This document shows, piece after piece, positions 21,801 to 33,800 of a stretch of 64,000 nucleotides of DNA. Source of the DNA: Branchiostoma belcheri (Eukaryota > Chordata > Leptocardii > Amphioxiformes > Branchiostomatidae). Every line of letters begins with the position of its first letter. Position 1 is the stretch's first letter. Location: assembly GCF_001625305.1 (NCBI RefSeq), contig NW_017804498.1, positions 1,218,755-1,282,754 on the forward strand, written 5' to 3'. The position numbers and the translations under genes were made by a program. The notes beneath the pieces were generated by a model. The model was not told where the DNA came from and made no database searches. It saw only the letters and a list, made by a program, of their open reading frames with translations.

Positions 21801-24800
21801 ATTACCGTGAACAAATAATTTTCTGACTTTCTTTTTCCTGCACCTGCCGCAGCCGTGAACATATACATTGTAGTTCCGCGAACATGTCCATTTTTCTCAG
21901 ACTTTTGCTACCATCAACAATCATACAGTTGTAATTACAGTATTAGGTACTTATAATTGTGAAAATCAACAAAATTCTTCAATTTGCTGTATAAATACAG
22001 GAATACATGTAAATACAGCAAATTGATCAAAGTGAAGATGTACATGTATTTAATCTGAAGCAAGCACATAAAAAATGAACAACTCTAAAGTGCCTTCTCT
22101 CAGTTTTGCTCCCTAGGTAAAAGCAATGGCTAATCTTCAGGTTATAGTTAGGCAACTACTAGTATTCTTTCAGCAACCTTAGGGTTTAAAAATCTGGGAG
22201 CTAGTGAATCAACTACTGTGAACTTTGTGATATTCTTCAATCATTTTCTTCCTGCCTATAAATGGTATCAAAAACTTCTACTTGAAAGGGCAATTTCCCA
22301 AATGACACCCACATGCATTCATAGCAGCTACATGTTCATGTAGTTAAGTCACAAAAGGGAAAGAATCCCGGAGTGTTTTGAGGTAAACACCCGCCTCCTT
22401 TATTGTCCTGACAGAACAAATTTGTCTTCATTAGTGTAGTTTTACTAATACTGATTTCAAACTTCAGGGACCAGGTCAAAAATGTAAGATCATGCCTACC
22501 ACCTGAGTCACCTGAAGCAGACATACAGATACTGGTGCATTCTTCAATGTGCTTTGGCAACACTGTGTGGTGAAGCAATGCTGGTGGAATGTACACCGTT
22601 TGGATACCATGAGAGGGCAGACATGCATGATGCAAGATTACAGGGGAGGTTGTGTGAGAGAGAGAAGAACAAAGATTGGCACAAGAAGGCAGAATGATAA
22701 AAGTGTACCATGATACAGTTTGTAAAAAAAACATAAGGAAAACGTATCTGGAAAACCAACCATGAATTTAGGAACCAAATTTGACTTGGACTTTTTTTTA
22801 TGATAGAACTCTTAGAAGTGTTAGAGCCTTTACCTTTTTCGTTGAAGAGATTCATCAGTCACGTATAGTACAAGTTCAGTAAGATAATTCTTTCAATCAG
22901 TGACTATTAAATCCTAAGGTGACCAAGACGAACTGACTAGTCGTCGAAAATTCGGAGGTATGTACCTTAGGATTTAATAGTCACTGATTGAAAGAATTAT
23001 CTTACTGAACTTTACCTTTTTATTTTGTATGCTATTCTTTCTACTGACCCTCTGTATACAAGTAAAAAATGTAGCGAATTTGTATTGTGGTGTCATTAAT
23101 CATAGTTCTAAATGGTGATTGACTAGCTAAGTGCTTAGACCACATTTTGTATATGCTGTAATGGTCTGCATCATTATGCTAAGACTTGCAATACAATTGT
23201 ATGGCTGTTATTCTTGGGCTACAATGGCCAGAACAGGCGGTTTCCTGTCCTTGGTCGAAGAAAAGCTGGAGAAAAGTGACGCCTTTGACACTGAGACGAC
23301 CTGTAAATATTTCTGGTGAAGCGGCGGGGGAATGGAGCTGTTTACATGATGGATAGGATGTTAAAGCCATGCGACCTGACAGGGCAAAGGTCAGCAGGAG
23401 CCAGGCAGGTGTGAGGATGAGGGGACAAAAGGTGGTCCCAGCAAGGTGGGGGCAACAACATACCTGCTGTGAATAGCAGCTACTTTAGATTAAAGGAAAC
23501 ATCCCACAAGTTGTCTACACACAGGAGGGCACTCTAATCCTCAGAGGGGCTTCTCAACCCTCTTGACTTTCCCACACCTGTCTATAGGCAGGTGTTGTCA
23601 GTCAAGCAAAGGCAAAGTTAACACAATATCTGCTAATTATGTCAATCATACAGGTCCATGTGAAGGTAGAGGGCATGGGAAAGTCCTCCGTTAGTTGGAC
23701 CAGGTTGTACTTCGGGCAAGTTTGCAAAAGCCTGTTGTCATTTTCTAGCAGTTTTAGAGACAGCCAAATGACAATGATTGCTTTTTTTAACACTTAACTT
23801 TAAAAGGGAGTCAGATTTACTTTAATTGTTAAGCTTTGTGTGACTAAGTTCACGAGTGTGTTCTCCAAAGCAATGGGACATGAGGACTACAGGACCAAAC
23901 TTCAGTTTCAGGCTGGAGGGAGTTGGAAGCACTTGCCTTTCAGCCGGCCTTTCAAAGGCTTTAATTCAACAGTCATTACGTTAAGACAAGGAAATTGGAT
24001 ATTTGACAGAGTATTCGCCTTAATGTATTTCTTCATCATATCATATTCAACAAGTGTCTTTGTACAGACAGGACCCAGCACCATTCACTATTTTTAGCAG
24101 TTAACCAGATACATTGTACAAGGCATAAGTACCTGACACTTCCTTCCCTGTGCCACCTCTTCCGATGTACCTGTCTCCCATCACTTAACACAAGCCTATT
24201 TGATGGTCTCATCCCTATGATCCTGACAACACCCAGGGCACCAACACTTCCCCACTATTGTGGCTACTGTGTTCTGCCCTTCTCTTTGATCAGCCAAGTA
24301 TGATGACATGACATAGACCACACTGTGTAAACCCACTTTGTACAGGAAATACAGACTAAAGATAGAACGCATTATAACAAACTACATGTTGCTAACTGGT
24401 CAACGGTTTTGTAGAACAGTGTTTGACATGGCATTCTAATGTGTGAGCTCTGGATAAAAGTTAAACATTCCTTAGCTTGAAAGTTCATCTAAAACATACC
24501 TTGATGTAATTGAAGACCAAAATACGGCTGCACATACTGTCCTTGCACATTTTCTCACATTTTCCCAGATTCCTTCAGATTTTTATTTTTCTTACCCAGT
24601 AGTATTTTTGTTCCCACATTCATCCCGACAAATTTTCCTTGTGAATCCCAGGTAAAAGAGAGGATACAATGTACATTTGTAGGTTGTCTACAGGAATGCA
24701 CTTCCTAAGGTGAGACCTTTCCACTTTAATATATCCAAAATACACTGATTGATTGTAATCCTATCCAGCTCCTGGTAAATAATGCACAGCAAAATGTGAC

Positions 24801-27800
24801 TGCAAAATACAGCAAAATATGTGCAAAATATACATGTAACTGTTGTGTGTTTGTTGGGAAGCAGAATGCAGTTTCCCTTTGATTTACAGACACTCTTGTT
24901 CCTTTATATGGGTGGTGCCTGAAGTGAGGGTGGTCTCACAAGTGTACATCTACAGGTGACTGATAACTACAATGTCCCACCTGTTCTTAAGAATGGATTG
25001 TCATACCATCACATTGTACATGTAGTAGTACAGATAACAGGGATGTACATGTAGTAGTAGAGACAACAGGCCCTGAACAGGGATGAACATGTAGTAGTAC
25101 AAACAAAAGGGATGTACATGTAGTAGTACAAACAAAAGGGATGTACATGTAGTAATACAAACAACAAGGATGTACATGTAGTAGTACAAACAACAGGGAT
25201 GTAAATGTAGTAGTACAGACAACAGGGATGTACATGTAGACAGCGTACAGACAGAAGTAAGCGTACCGTCTGGTTCAGTTCCACCACAGGTCCGTCTGCT
25301 GCAGCGTTAGCTTCTCGGGTTTTGCTGACCCAGTTCTTGACTGGGGAGCTCTTGCCTTGTTGTTGGCCGGAGTGCCGGACCGACTTCTCGTACTTGGGGG
25401 GCAGCTGAGGAGGACTGGAAGAAGAACAAGAAAAAAGAAATTGATGTTAGAATTTTAGGATTATAGACTATAGGGTTCAAGAGGAATGTACAATGTCATG
25501 TACATGTATGTTCCAGAAAGAATGTCAAATAACACAAATAAAAGAAAGGATGTACAATTTGATCATTTTCTTTGACAGATGCAACTGGGCAGATTTACAA
25601 GACTTTCTTTTGCTGATGACATGGTTGAGGCATTTTGCTGAAAATGGCATGATTTTTTTACACTCGTTGATATGAACACAAATGGGTCTGAAATCATATC
25701 AGGACAGTAAAAACTGTTCCCTAACCCTAAGCCTGTCTCTGGAGTGGAAGGCCTGTCCCTGGAGTTGATGGGTCCATCAGAAGAGGTGGATGAGGTAGAG
25801 ATAGTGGAGACTGGTCGGTCCACAGGCTTGTTCCTCGTGATCCACACCAGCGACATCGGTCTGGTTCGCGTTGTCTCGTCCATCGGAGGCTTTTTCCCAT
25901 ACTCAGATTCAACACGGGTCTATAGCAGAGGAATACAATATCATCATGTGATATCTAGGATAGAGTTTTTGGCCCAAGACATTCTGAAATATTTCTAGAT
26001 GGCACTGCAATACAACAGTCGTGCACAAGTAGCAATTATGGAATGGCAACATGTGTCATAAGTTGTCGTGTGATTTTGATGTCTTTGACTTTTCAAGCAG
26101 GCTGTGATAAAGCAAACTGCTGAATGATGTACATGTATGACAGTCAGCCTTTTCCATATTATCAAGACAGCTGAATTTTTGTACGAAACACATGACTATA
26201 CCAAGACTTTCTACTATTTGTGACTGTACAGCCTGTAATGATGATCATACAATGATAGTATGATAGTAACCAGAATGAGAAGAAACAGGAGCTAACCTTC
26301 ATGTCCACAAAGAGAGAGTCCATTTTCTCCTGTAGTTTCCTGAGAGAGTCGGGTGCTTTCTGTGCGTGGACCTTCAGCCCTGCCTCCAGGAGGGGGATCT
26401 GACAGGCGATCAGGTCCTTCAGTCTCTCAATTCTGGCATGGTCTTCAGGGTGGCTGGCCATGTACTCTTCTGTGAAGAATGCCTGAGGAATAGAGGAAAA
26501 TGTTATGGTATAGGATGATACATCACATGACACAACAAACATCTACATCAGGGCCCATCACTTACCATGATGGAGGCCAACATCGTTTACCAGATATCTT
26601 GGACCCAATGTTGACGTCACACTTCAGAGAAGCCATGTGACAAGTCTCACTGGATGACAAGTCTATTGAAGAAAACTAGTAAGAGTGGCTGGTTGAAAGC
26701 TCTTGATGAGAACAATTCCTTGTGTTAGATGAAAAGTTTTAACTACCAACACAGATGAACTTTCATGACAGTATAAACAACTACATGTACATTGTGCATC
26801 TATTTGAATCTTTCATTGACTATCTATCTATTCAGTGACAGTGAAATACTGAGAAGAATCTTCATTGAGGAAGGGCCCACAAGGGGTAGATTGGCATTAC
26901 TAAATGTATTGGGAAAATTTTTTTGGTAGTCCAATTCACAATTCAAGACAATGCTAGTTTCTGACAGACATTTTAGGCTGAAAACAGAATATCATAAAAT
27001 CAGAATCGTACCTTCTCATACTTAGCTGTGCCACCCATGACAGCAGCATCAATGATGCCGTTGAGTCTAAGGCTGAGTGTGTTGACTGTGAGTGTGGGGT
27101 CTGCCCGCTGCTGCTCGATAAGATGTCTCAGCTCCGTGTTGGCGTTCTCTATGATCTCACAGGCGTTTTCCAGTGGGCTCACTTCAAACTGTCCGAAAAA
27201 TAAGGAAACATTTAAAACTCTGCGGAATTGTTCTTGTGCCATCTTACATTTCCTGCCCAGTAACAGTCATCAAATTTTCATTGAACACCCAAAGGTACTA
27301 AGTGCATTCTACTGCATAAATATCATCCATGTAGCTACATGTGATCTACCAACTTACAGTGTTTGTAGAGGTGACTTCGAACCATCTGAGGATACCAGGA
27401 AGTTTGTAGGCTGTCACATAGTTAGTTCTTTCTAGAAACATGTTCTGTAAGAATAAAAAGAAATTAATCATTGTTCAAGAACACTGTCATTGTTGGACAT
27501 ACATTGTGTAATCTCTTACTATTGGCTGTCTTCTTCCACCAGTCAAATGGGCAAGACAAGCCATAGATGGCTTTTCTATCAGCAATTCACAACTATCACA
27601 ATCATGTACTTCTAATTGAAATTGGCAATTATATGTTTCCTTTTCTTTGAAGTAGAGTGATGTTTAACACAACTAGGCATAAAGAGGCCTCCTATTCATT
27701 ATATCTTTGCAGATGTGGGGAATTTCTACACCTCAAAAACAGCTGCAGAACACAGTCCCTGTGATATTAATTTACATGTATTTCTCCCCTAAGTTTGTTG

Positions 27801-30800
27801 ACACCTACATGTAGGCAACCCATTACTTGCATTTGTGGTCTGATTCAGAGCACAGGTCTACTTGGAAAGCATCCTTTCCTGGTCTGAGAAGAAATCACAA
27901 CATCCATTCCTGCTAAACAATGAACTTGTGCACCTTGTGTGCCAGGTGTGGTGCTGCAGCTAAAACAACAGTAATGCTGACCCACCCCGCCCTCCCAACG
28001 GAAGTGTTTGTGGATCCAGTTTCACCCACATTCTGGAGCTGGTCACCCTTTTGAATTAGGAAGGAATGCCCCTGACCTTAATATAATTGAGAAACATCTT
28101 TCTACAGGGGCATAACAAAACACAGAGACTACACTTATCAGGAGGGTTTCCTTTACAGTCTGTTCTGATCGGAATCCAGATCTAACTCACTCCAGGCTGT
28201 CTGTTAACTTCAATTTCAACTGATACACAGTGTCTGCCTCAACATTCTACAGCTGCCGCAGTGATTTGTAACGATAGCAACCAAACACAAACACTCTTAT
28301 CACAGGTGCACATGATATTGATATATAGTAGATATTAGCAAAGATGACAGCATTCTCTAAATACACAGCAATGTTAGTTTTACATGTACTTCACATAAAT
28401 CTCCCCACCCCCTAAGTTACATTTGTGACAAGTGTCAGATCAGTGTACAATGGAAATACAATTGTAAAAATTCCCCCTTCTGTGGCAGCTTGGCCCTGGT
28501 ATTCAGCCTGTAGGTGGACAGTTCTGACACCTTCACTTCCAGATCAGTGGTAGACTTCCCCTGGATGCAGTATCTATGTGTGGCTCTCATTATCCCTGAC
28601 TAACCCACCTTAAATGCATGTGCCTGATTGTGATAAATAACATGGAAGAAAAACTAATAAAGTCTATGCATTGAAAGTACAAAAGCTGGCCAGAGTACTA
28701 TCTGAAGTCCAACCCAGATCTTCTCACCGCAAATTCGTTGTCACTGTCTCGATCGCCCTTTCTGATTGGCCTGGAGAAGGTGAACTTCTGAACCTCGTTG
28801 ACCTTGTAGAAGCTAGATCAAACACAGATGGGAGGGTTGAAGCATGAGAGTCTGTATGTAGGTATACATCAGGGTAACACCTTATAAAAATTACATGTTC
28901 TCATGTTACATGTATCTACCAGTGTTGGTTTGTTTTTAACTGTTTTCTTTCTGAACACAGAAAACAAAACTTATAACCACTGCCATTAACTTCCTGGTAC
29001 ATGTACAAAAGTATTGTTTTGGGTGTCTGAGCTGTTGGTTTGTGTATCTGTTTGCCTTGACAGTGTGACAGGAGGTTGAAAGTACATCATGTACATGTAG
29101 GTGGAGGGAAGATTGACAGGCAGAATAACAAGAGGTCAAAAGGTTAGACTCAAGTAATGGGGTGAAAGTGCAGGTCTTAGAATGTGGCACCAGTGGGATT
29201 TAGAGGTGGACTTGGGGGAATTCAGGAAGCTAAGGACTGCATACTTCCAGGAAGTCTGAAACCTACAATTTCTTGTTAACATGATCAGTGTTTGGAAGAC
29301 GACTAAGGAAATACCTCTTAAAGACTGCTGCATAAACAAGATGTTAAATCCATTCATGATAAGAAGAATGGCCATGAAAACATATTTTAAGACACATCTT
29401 AAACATACAACAGGCCAACACTACAATGTTCTTCAATACACGTTCCCTTCACATCTGGAGGGTATTTTACTGGGAGGTCAGAGGGTCAAGGTAGGAGGGT
29501 TTAATTGGAACACCTGTTGAGTGCTTTCACACTTTGTTACATTCTTAACGAAGACTGGGGATTAAGTCTGAAAATTTCTTGAATTTCACCCTCAAGGAAC
29601 AACAAAGCCCAATGCTCCGGCAAACATGCAAGATGACGCAGTCTTAACCAGTAGGCTGAATGAGGTAAAGGAAGGTATTTGGGTGGGTAAGGTGAGGGGA
29701 CAAAAATGGCTTTGGTCCTACACCTACAACATACTTTCTTTCCTTCTTTATTCTTTATTTAGCCAGGAAACAGCATATTACCACATTTTTCAATGGATGG
29801 GGACTGCTTACAATTACCTGTATTTGCATGTACACAAATGTAGCCAGTATAACATACCTTTGGCATAACACACCAACTTTGCAGGCATGCCATGGCAGCT
29901 GGTCATATTACACTGAACAACTTGTCAAACCTTATTTTTCCATTGCTAACTCAAGGTGCTATTAAATTAAAGCGATTACAGTAGTTACTGACAATGAGTT
30001 CCACAATACATGTAATTCTAAAAGAAACTAAAAATAATTTTTTTAACACCTCAATCCTGGGTTTATAATTCTGACACTTGTTTAAAGTCGAAGTCATTTC
30101 TTGGCTTGGATACCTACGTAGTACAATCATGTAGTATACACATGTACATGTACATTGTAGTACCAAGGATTTATGTTGTCCAGGTACATGTAGCCAATAG
30201 TCAAATCAACAGCCCAAGAAATAATTGGGAAAAGGTCACTGGAAACTAGAAGAAAATTCAAAACACATCTTTGTGATGATGTTTGGAAGAAGGCTGTAGG
30301 GAAACCTGGATGCAATTAATCTGAAGGTGAACTGAAGTAAAAAAAAAAAAAACACACTTGTAGATGTTTGTGATACATATATTTGACAACAACTACATGG
30401 AAGTTCATAACTTGGCTGCACAATAAGTGGAGGGATGATTTAGATGATTTCATCATTGGCACAGAGGGAACCAAGGAGGGATGTAGACAGTAATGCTGTT
30501 TAAACAGGATTAACTTTGGTAACAAAAATAACTTATAAATGAATTGGCCTTGGCCTAACAGAGAAGCCAGAAAAAAAACTATAATAATTGGTCCATGAAT
30601 CTTTCTGGGGTTCCTCACCATTGCAAGATATGACACCCTCCTTACACTTTTCTTACAAACTACAGCTCCCTTTCACATGTACTTCAAGCATGCACATATT
30701 AAGCAGATTGAAGACTGCACACCCCACAACACCTGCCTAATAGACATTATATTTATTATACATGGTGCATACAAAGGTGTAGAGTGGAACAATGAAGATT

Positions 30801-33800
30801 TTTACCAGCAGGGTGCATGTCTGAGGAATGTGCATCCAGTAAGGTAAGCAGGGAAGAGAGAAGATCAGAGTGGCATGACAGAAACAGGAATTCAACAGTC
30901 ATCTTTTACAGGAAATCTTCATTAGAATTAAGGTTTTCTTCAAAGGTTTCTTGAAACATTGAAATTTTGGACCCAATCCTTTTCCAACAAAAATATTTGT
31001 GATAATATTATTTTTGATAGTCATTTCACCAGGGTATAGCAAATTTCTAAATGTATTTCTGAACACAAGGACAATAGTTACAAAATGAATAGTTTACATA
31101 TGAAATAATAAATGTTTATGGAGTAAATGTAGGATTTCCCTCAGATTTAATACAGGCCAAATGCTTGCAGATGACTGTTCATTCCTGGGGTTAAGTTTTA
31201 CAAGTTGTGATTTGGCAATGGAGACGTGCAGGTCATCTACACACTACAAAGCACAGAAAACATTCACATGAAGCTGGACATACATGCAGAAAATAATCAT
31301 TGCTGCCAATAAGACTTCTTTACTTCCAGCAACCAATATGGTCAATATGATGATTAGAGCTGTGTACCTAAACAAATTTTAGGTACAGGTACAGGTACAG
31401 GTACACAGGTTTAGGTACAGGTCCGGACCTGAACCTGTACCTGAACAATTCGACCAATTTATATGCTCTTCTGAACTCCTTCAATAACAAAAAAAACATA
31501 AATAAACTTGATAGTTAAGGTTTATTCTTTGTTTATGGCGAATGCTCAGATAAAATATAGGTGTTTTTGTTTTCATGAACACACTGTCCTTACACAGGGA
31601 CCCATTGTTAACCAGCTATTTACACATTTGAGGTCACAAATAGGCATAAAATTGGTGTGAAATTGTTTAGGTACAGTACCGGTACTGAGGGATTAGGTAT
31701 TTTGGACCTGTACCTAATCAATTTTTCCGGTACAGTATCGGTACTGCGTACCGGTACACAGCTCTAATGATGATGATCCAGACTAGTAATTTCACACACA
31801 CACGATGTATGTCTACCTTCTACACAAGTAATAGTGCATAATATAAATGGAACAAGTTCCTTCAATAGCAACATGCAGCCCCCTTTGTTTATAACCAGTT
31901 CAACACAGGTTGGATATACATCCTTCTAACCAAAAACATATGATGGACCCCTGCTGGCTATAACCTTTCCTTGTGTGGCCACACGTGCCAACATTTGTTT
32001 GTATACAGTTTCTACTTTTAAACGTTTTGATGTTGACAAGAGTGGGGCTGCCGATAAGATGTTTGTCCTTGACATTCAACCTTTTAAGGACAACAGACAG
32101 GAGCAAGGATCCCAGGTGTACTTTCAAACTTAGACTGTACTGTATGGGTCAATGACTGGTAGATGATCATATAGCTTCATGGGATGCAAAATGATGACTG
32201 AAAAACTGTCATTCTTTCATGCACAGCATGTACCTTGCTTTAATTACAGTTGAATGGTAAGTGTGATATCAATTTTCAAGGATTGTACAAGACAAGGCGA
32301 AGAGGAACATACTTGAGAATCTGGTCAGCTACAGGCTTCCCTCTGAACTCCCTCCTTTCCTCCAGGATTGGGTCCACCTTAAAGATCTGCAGGTCTGGGC
32401 CTGGGTTAAGGACCTTCTATGAAGAGTTACTGCTATTTCCCTGTATGTAATGTGTCTTTTGCAAACACTAATTACCACTGGTTAAAAAGTAAATGGCATA
32501 AAAAAATAACTGTGGCAACAGAGCTAATCTAAAATCTAGAAACAGAACCACCTGCTACTGATTCCTTACCTACAGTTACATGTATATGTAGATAACTGTA
32601 GAAATCCCAGAAAAACTTTGCAAACTTTTCATTGGTTAGCAAAAGGTCAATATTGTGCTGTTCTTGCAAATGGTGCTAGGGGGCATGACTGTGCAGGTTG
32701 ACTCATCTCTATCCTGTACATGAACACAGTGTGTATACAGTATACATTGCACAGTGCTGGCAACAAGTGAAGAACCTCTCTGTTGTAACTGTTGAATGTA
32801 AGCACTTCACAGGTGCTTCTGTTTGCTGAATTGCTGGTGGTACTCTATATGAGAACCAGTAGGGGGAAACTACATGTACTGGAGTGTATGAGTGTGTGAG
32901 AACAAAAAGGATACGTTGACTGGGAGATTCCAGTATTTCTGGGCCGGGAGCGGTGACCTTGTTGATGGGCTGTGCATGGGGGAACTGGCTGAGCAGCCGG
33001 GAGGTGAAGTCACCCAGACGCTCATACTCCTTCCCTCTGTAGATGAACACCTTGTTCTGTGGACATGATAACACAACTTACAACATAACTCTTCCTGAGG
33101 ATCATCATGGGGAAGTTTTCACACCATTTCAACCTTCTCTCTTGCCTCATCTAATAGACAGAACTGCTTAACTAATGCACACACTTCAGTGTGTTCAAGG
33201 TGAATTATTCCACCCTTTCTTTTTTAAAGCCCTTTTTGAAGGGAACAGGATCCAAGTGTAGCACATAAACTTTGACTTTGTTATCATCTTTTTCAAATTA
33301 TTTTGACCTGTGGAAGATGCAAGACGACACAGAGACATGTTTTGACAAAAGACTTCAATACCCTTAGATACAGTCATTTAATGAAACTGATGATTTAAAA
33401 CAAGTGCTGACTGTGTAATTCGTGTTCTTACCCTGAGGAAACTGGGATATCCCTGTCCAAAGTACCCCACTCTGAAGTACTCAGGGTCTGGCCTCATGGT
33501 CTTCATGATGTTGTCATAGAACATGGCCTGCTTTTGCTGCAGGGGACAGGGGATAGAAATGTCATTGGGTGAGATAAACACACAAATGCACAGACTGGCT
33601 GACATTTGTTCCCAATGTTGGAAACAAACATACACGCATTGTTCTTTAAGAGGCTGTTATTTCAAATATCCACTGCACAACACAGACCAGGACTAGTCTG
33701 CACTGTAGTCAACAAATATGACAGATTGCTGTAGGTATGTTTATGTTGGTGTAAACTTACCTTAAAGTTTACATAATTGTCTATAAATGCCAGAATAAAA

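Larger units (their letters stand above)
20555..25266 (-). other. Large DOCK intron (4.7 kb) with hairpins, element scraps and a minisatellite
   Basis: It contains a 17-bp hairpin (21161-21200), a degraded copy of the MITE described at 54384-55848 (about 21765-21955), a perfect 49-bp inverted repeat (22872-23012) and a 29-bp minisatellite (25022-25235). No further exon was found. Confidence 0.7.
18842..25919 (-). other. DOCK1/2/5-like: DOCK exons: C-terminal proline-rich tail
   Basis: Exons are 25726-25919, 25267-25414, 20404-20554, 19169-19308 and 18842-18946. The tail is Ser/Thr/Pro-rich. It carries four matches to PxLPxK, the preferred ligand of Crk-type SH3 domains: PQLPPK (first part of exon 25267-25414), PPLPEK (exon 19169-19308), PPLPIK and PPLPKK (last exon). 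[16 protein letters not shown] aligns with the DOCK1 tail, which binds Crk. The protein ends ...SGQQQQ. Confidence 0.9.

Noticed and set aside
25001-25287. Three minus-strand proteins rich in Cys, Tyr and Val
   Set aside because: They are translations of the 29-bp minisatellite in its three frames, not genes.
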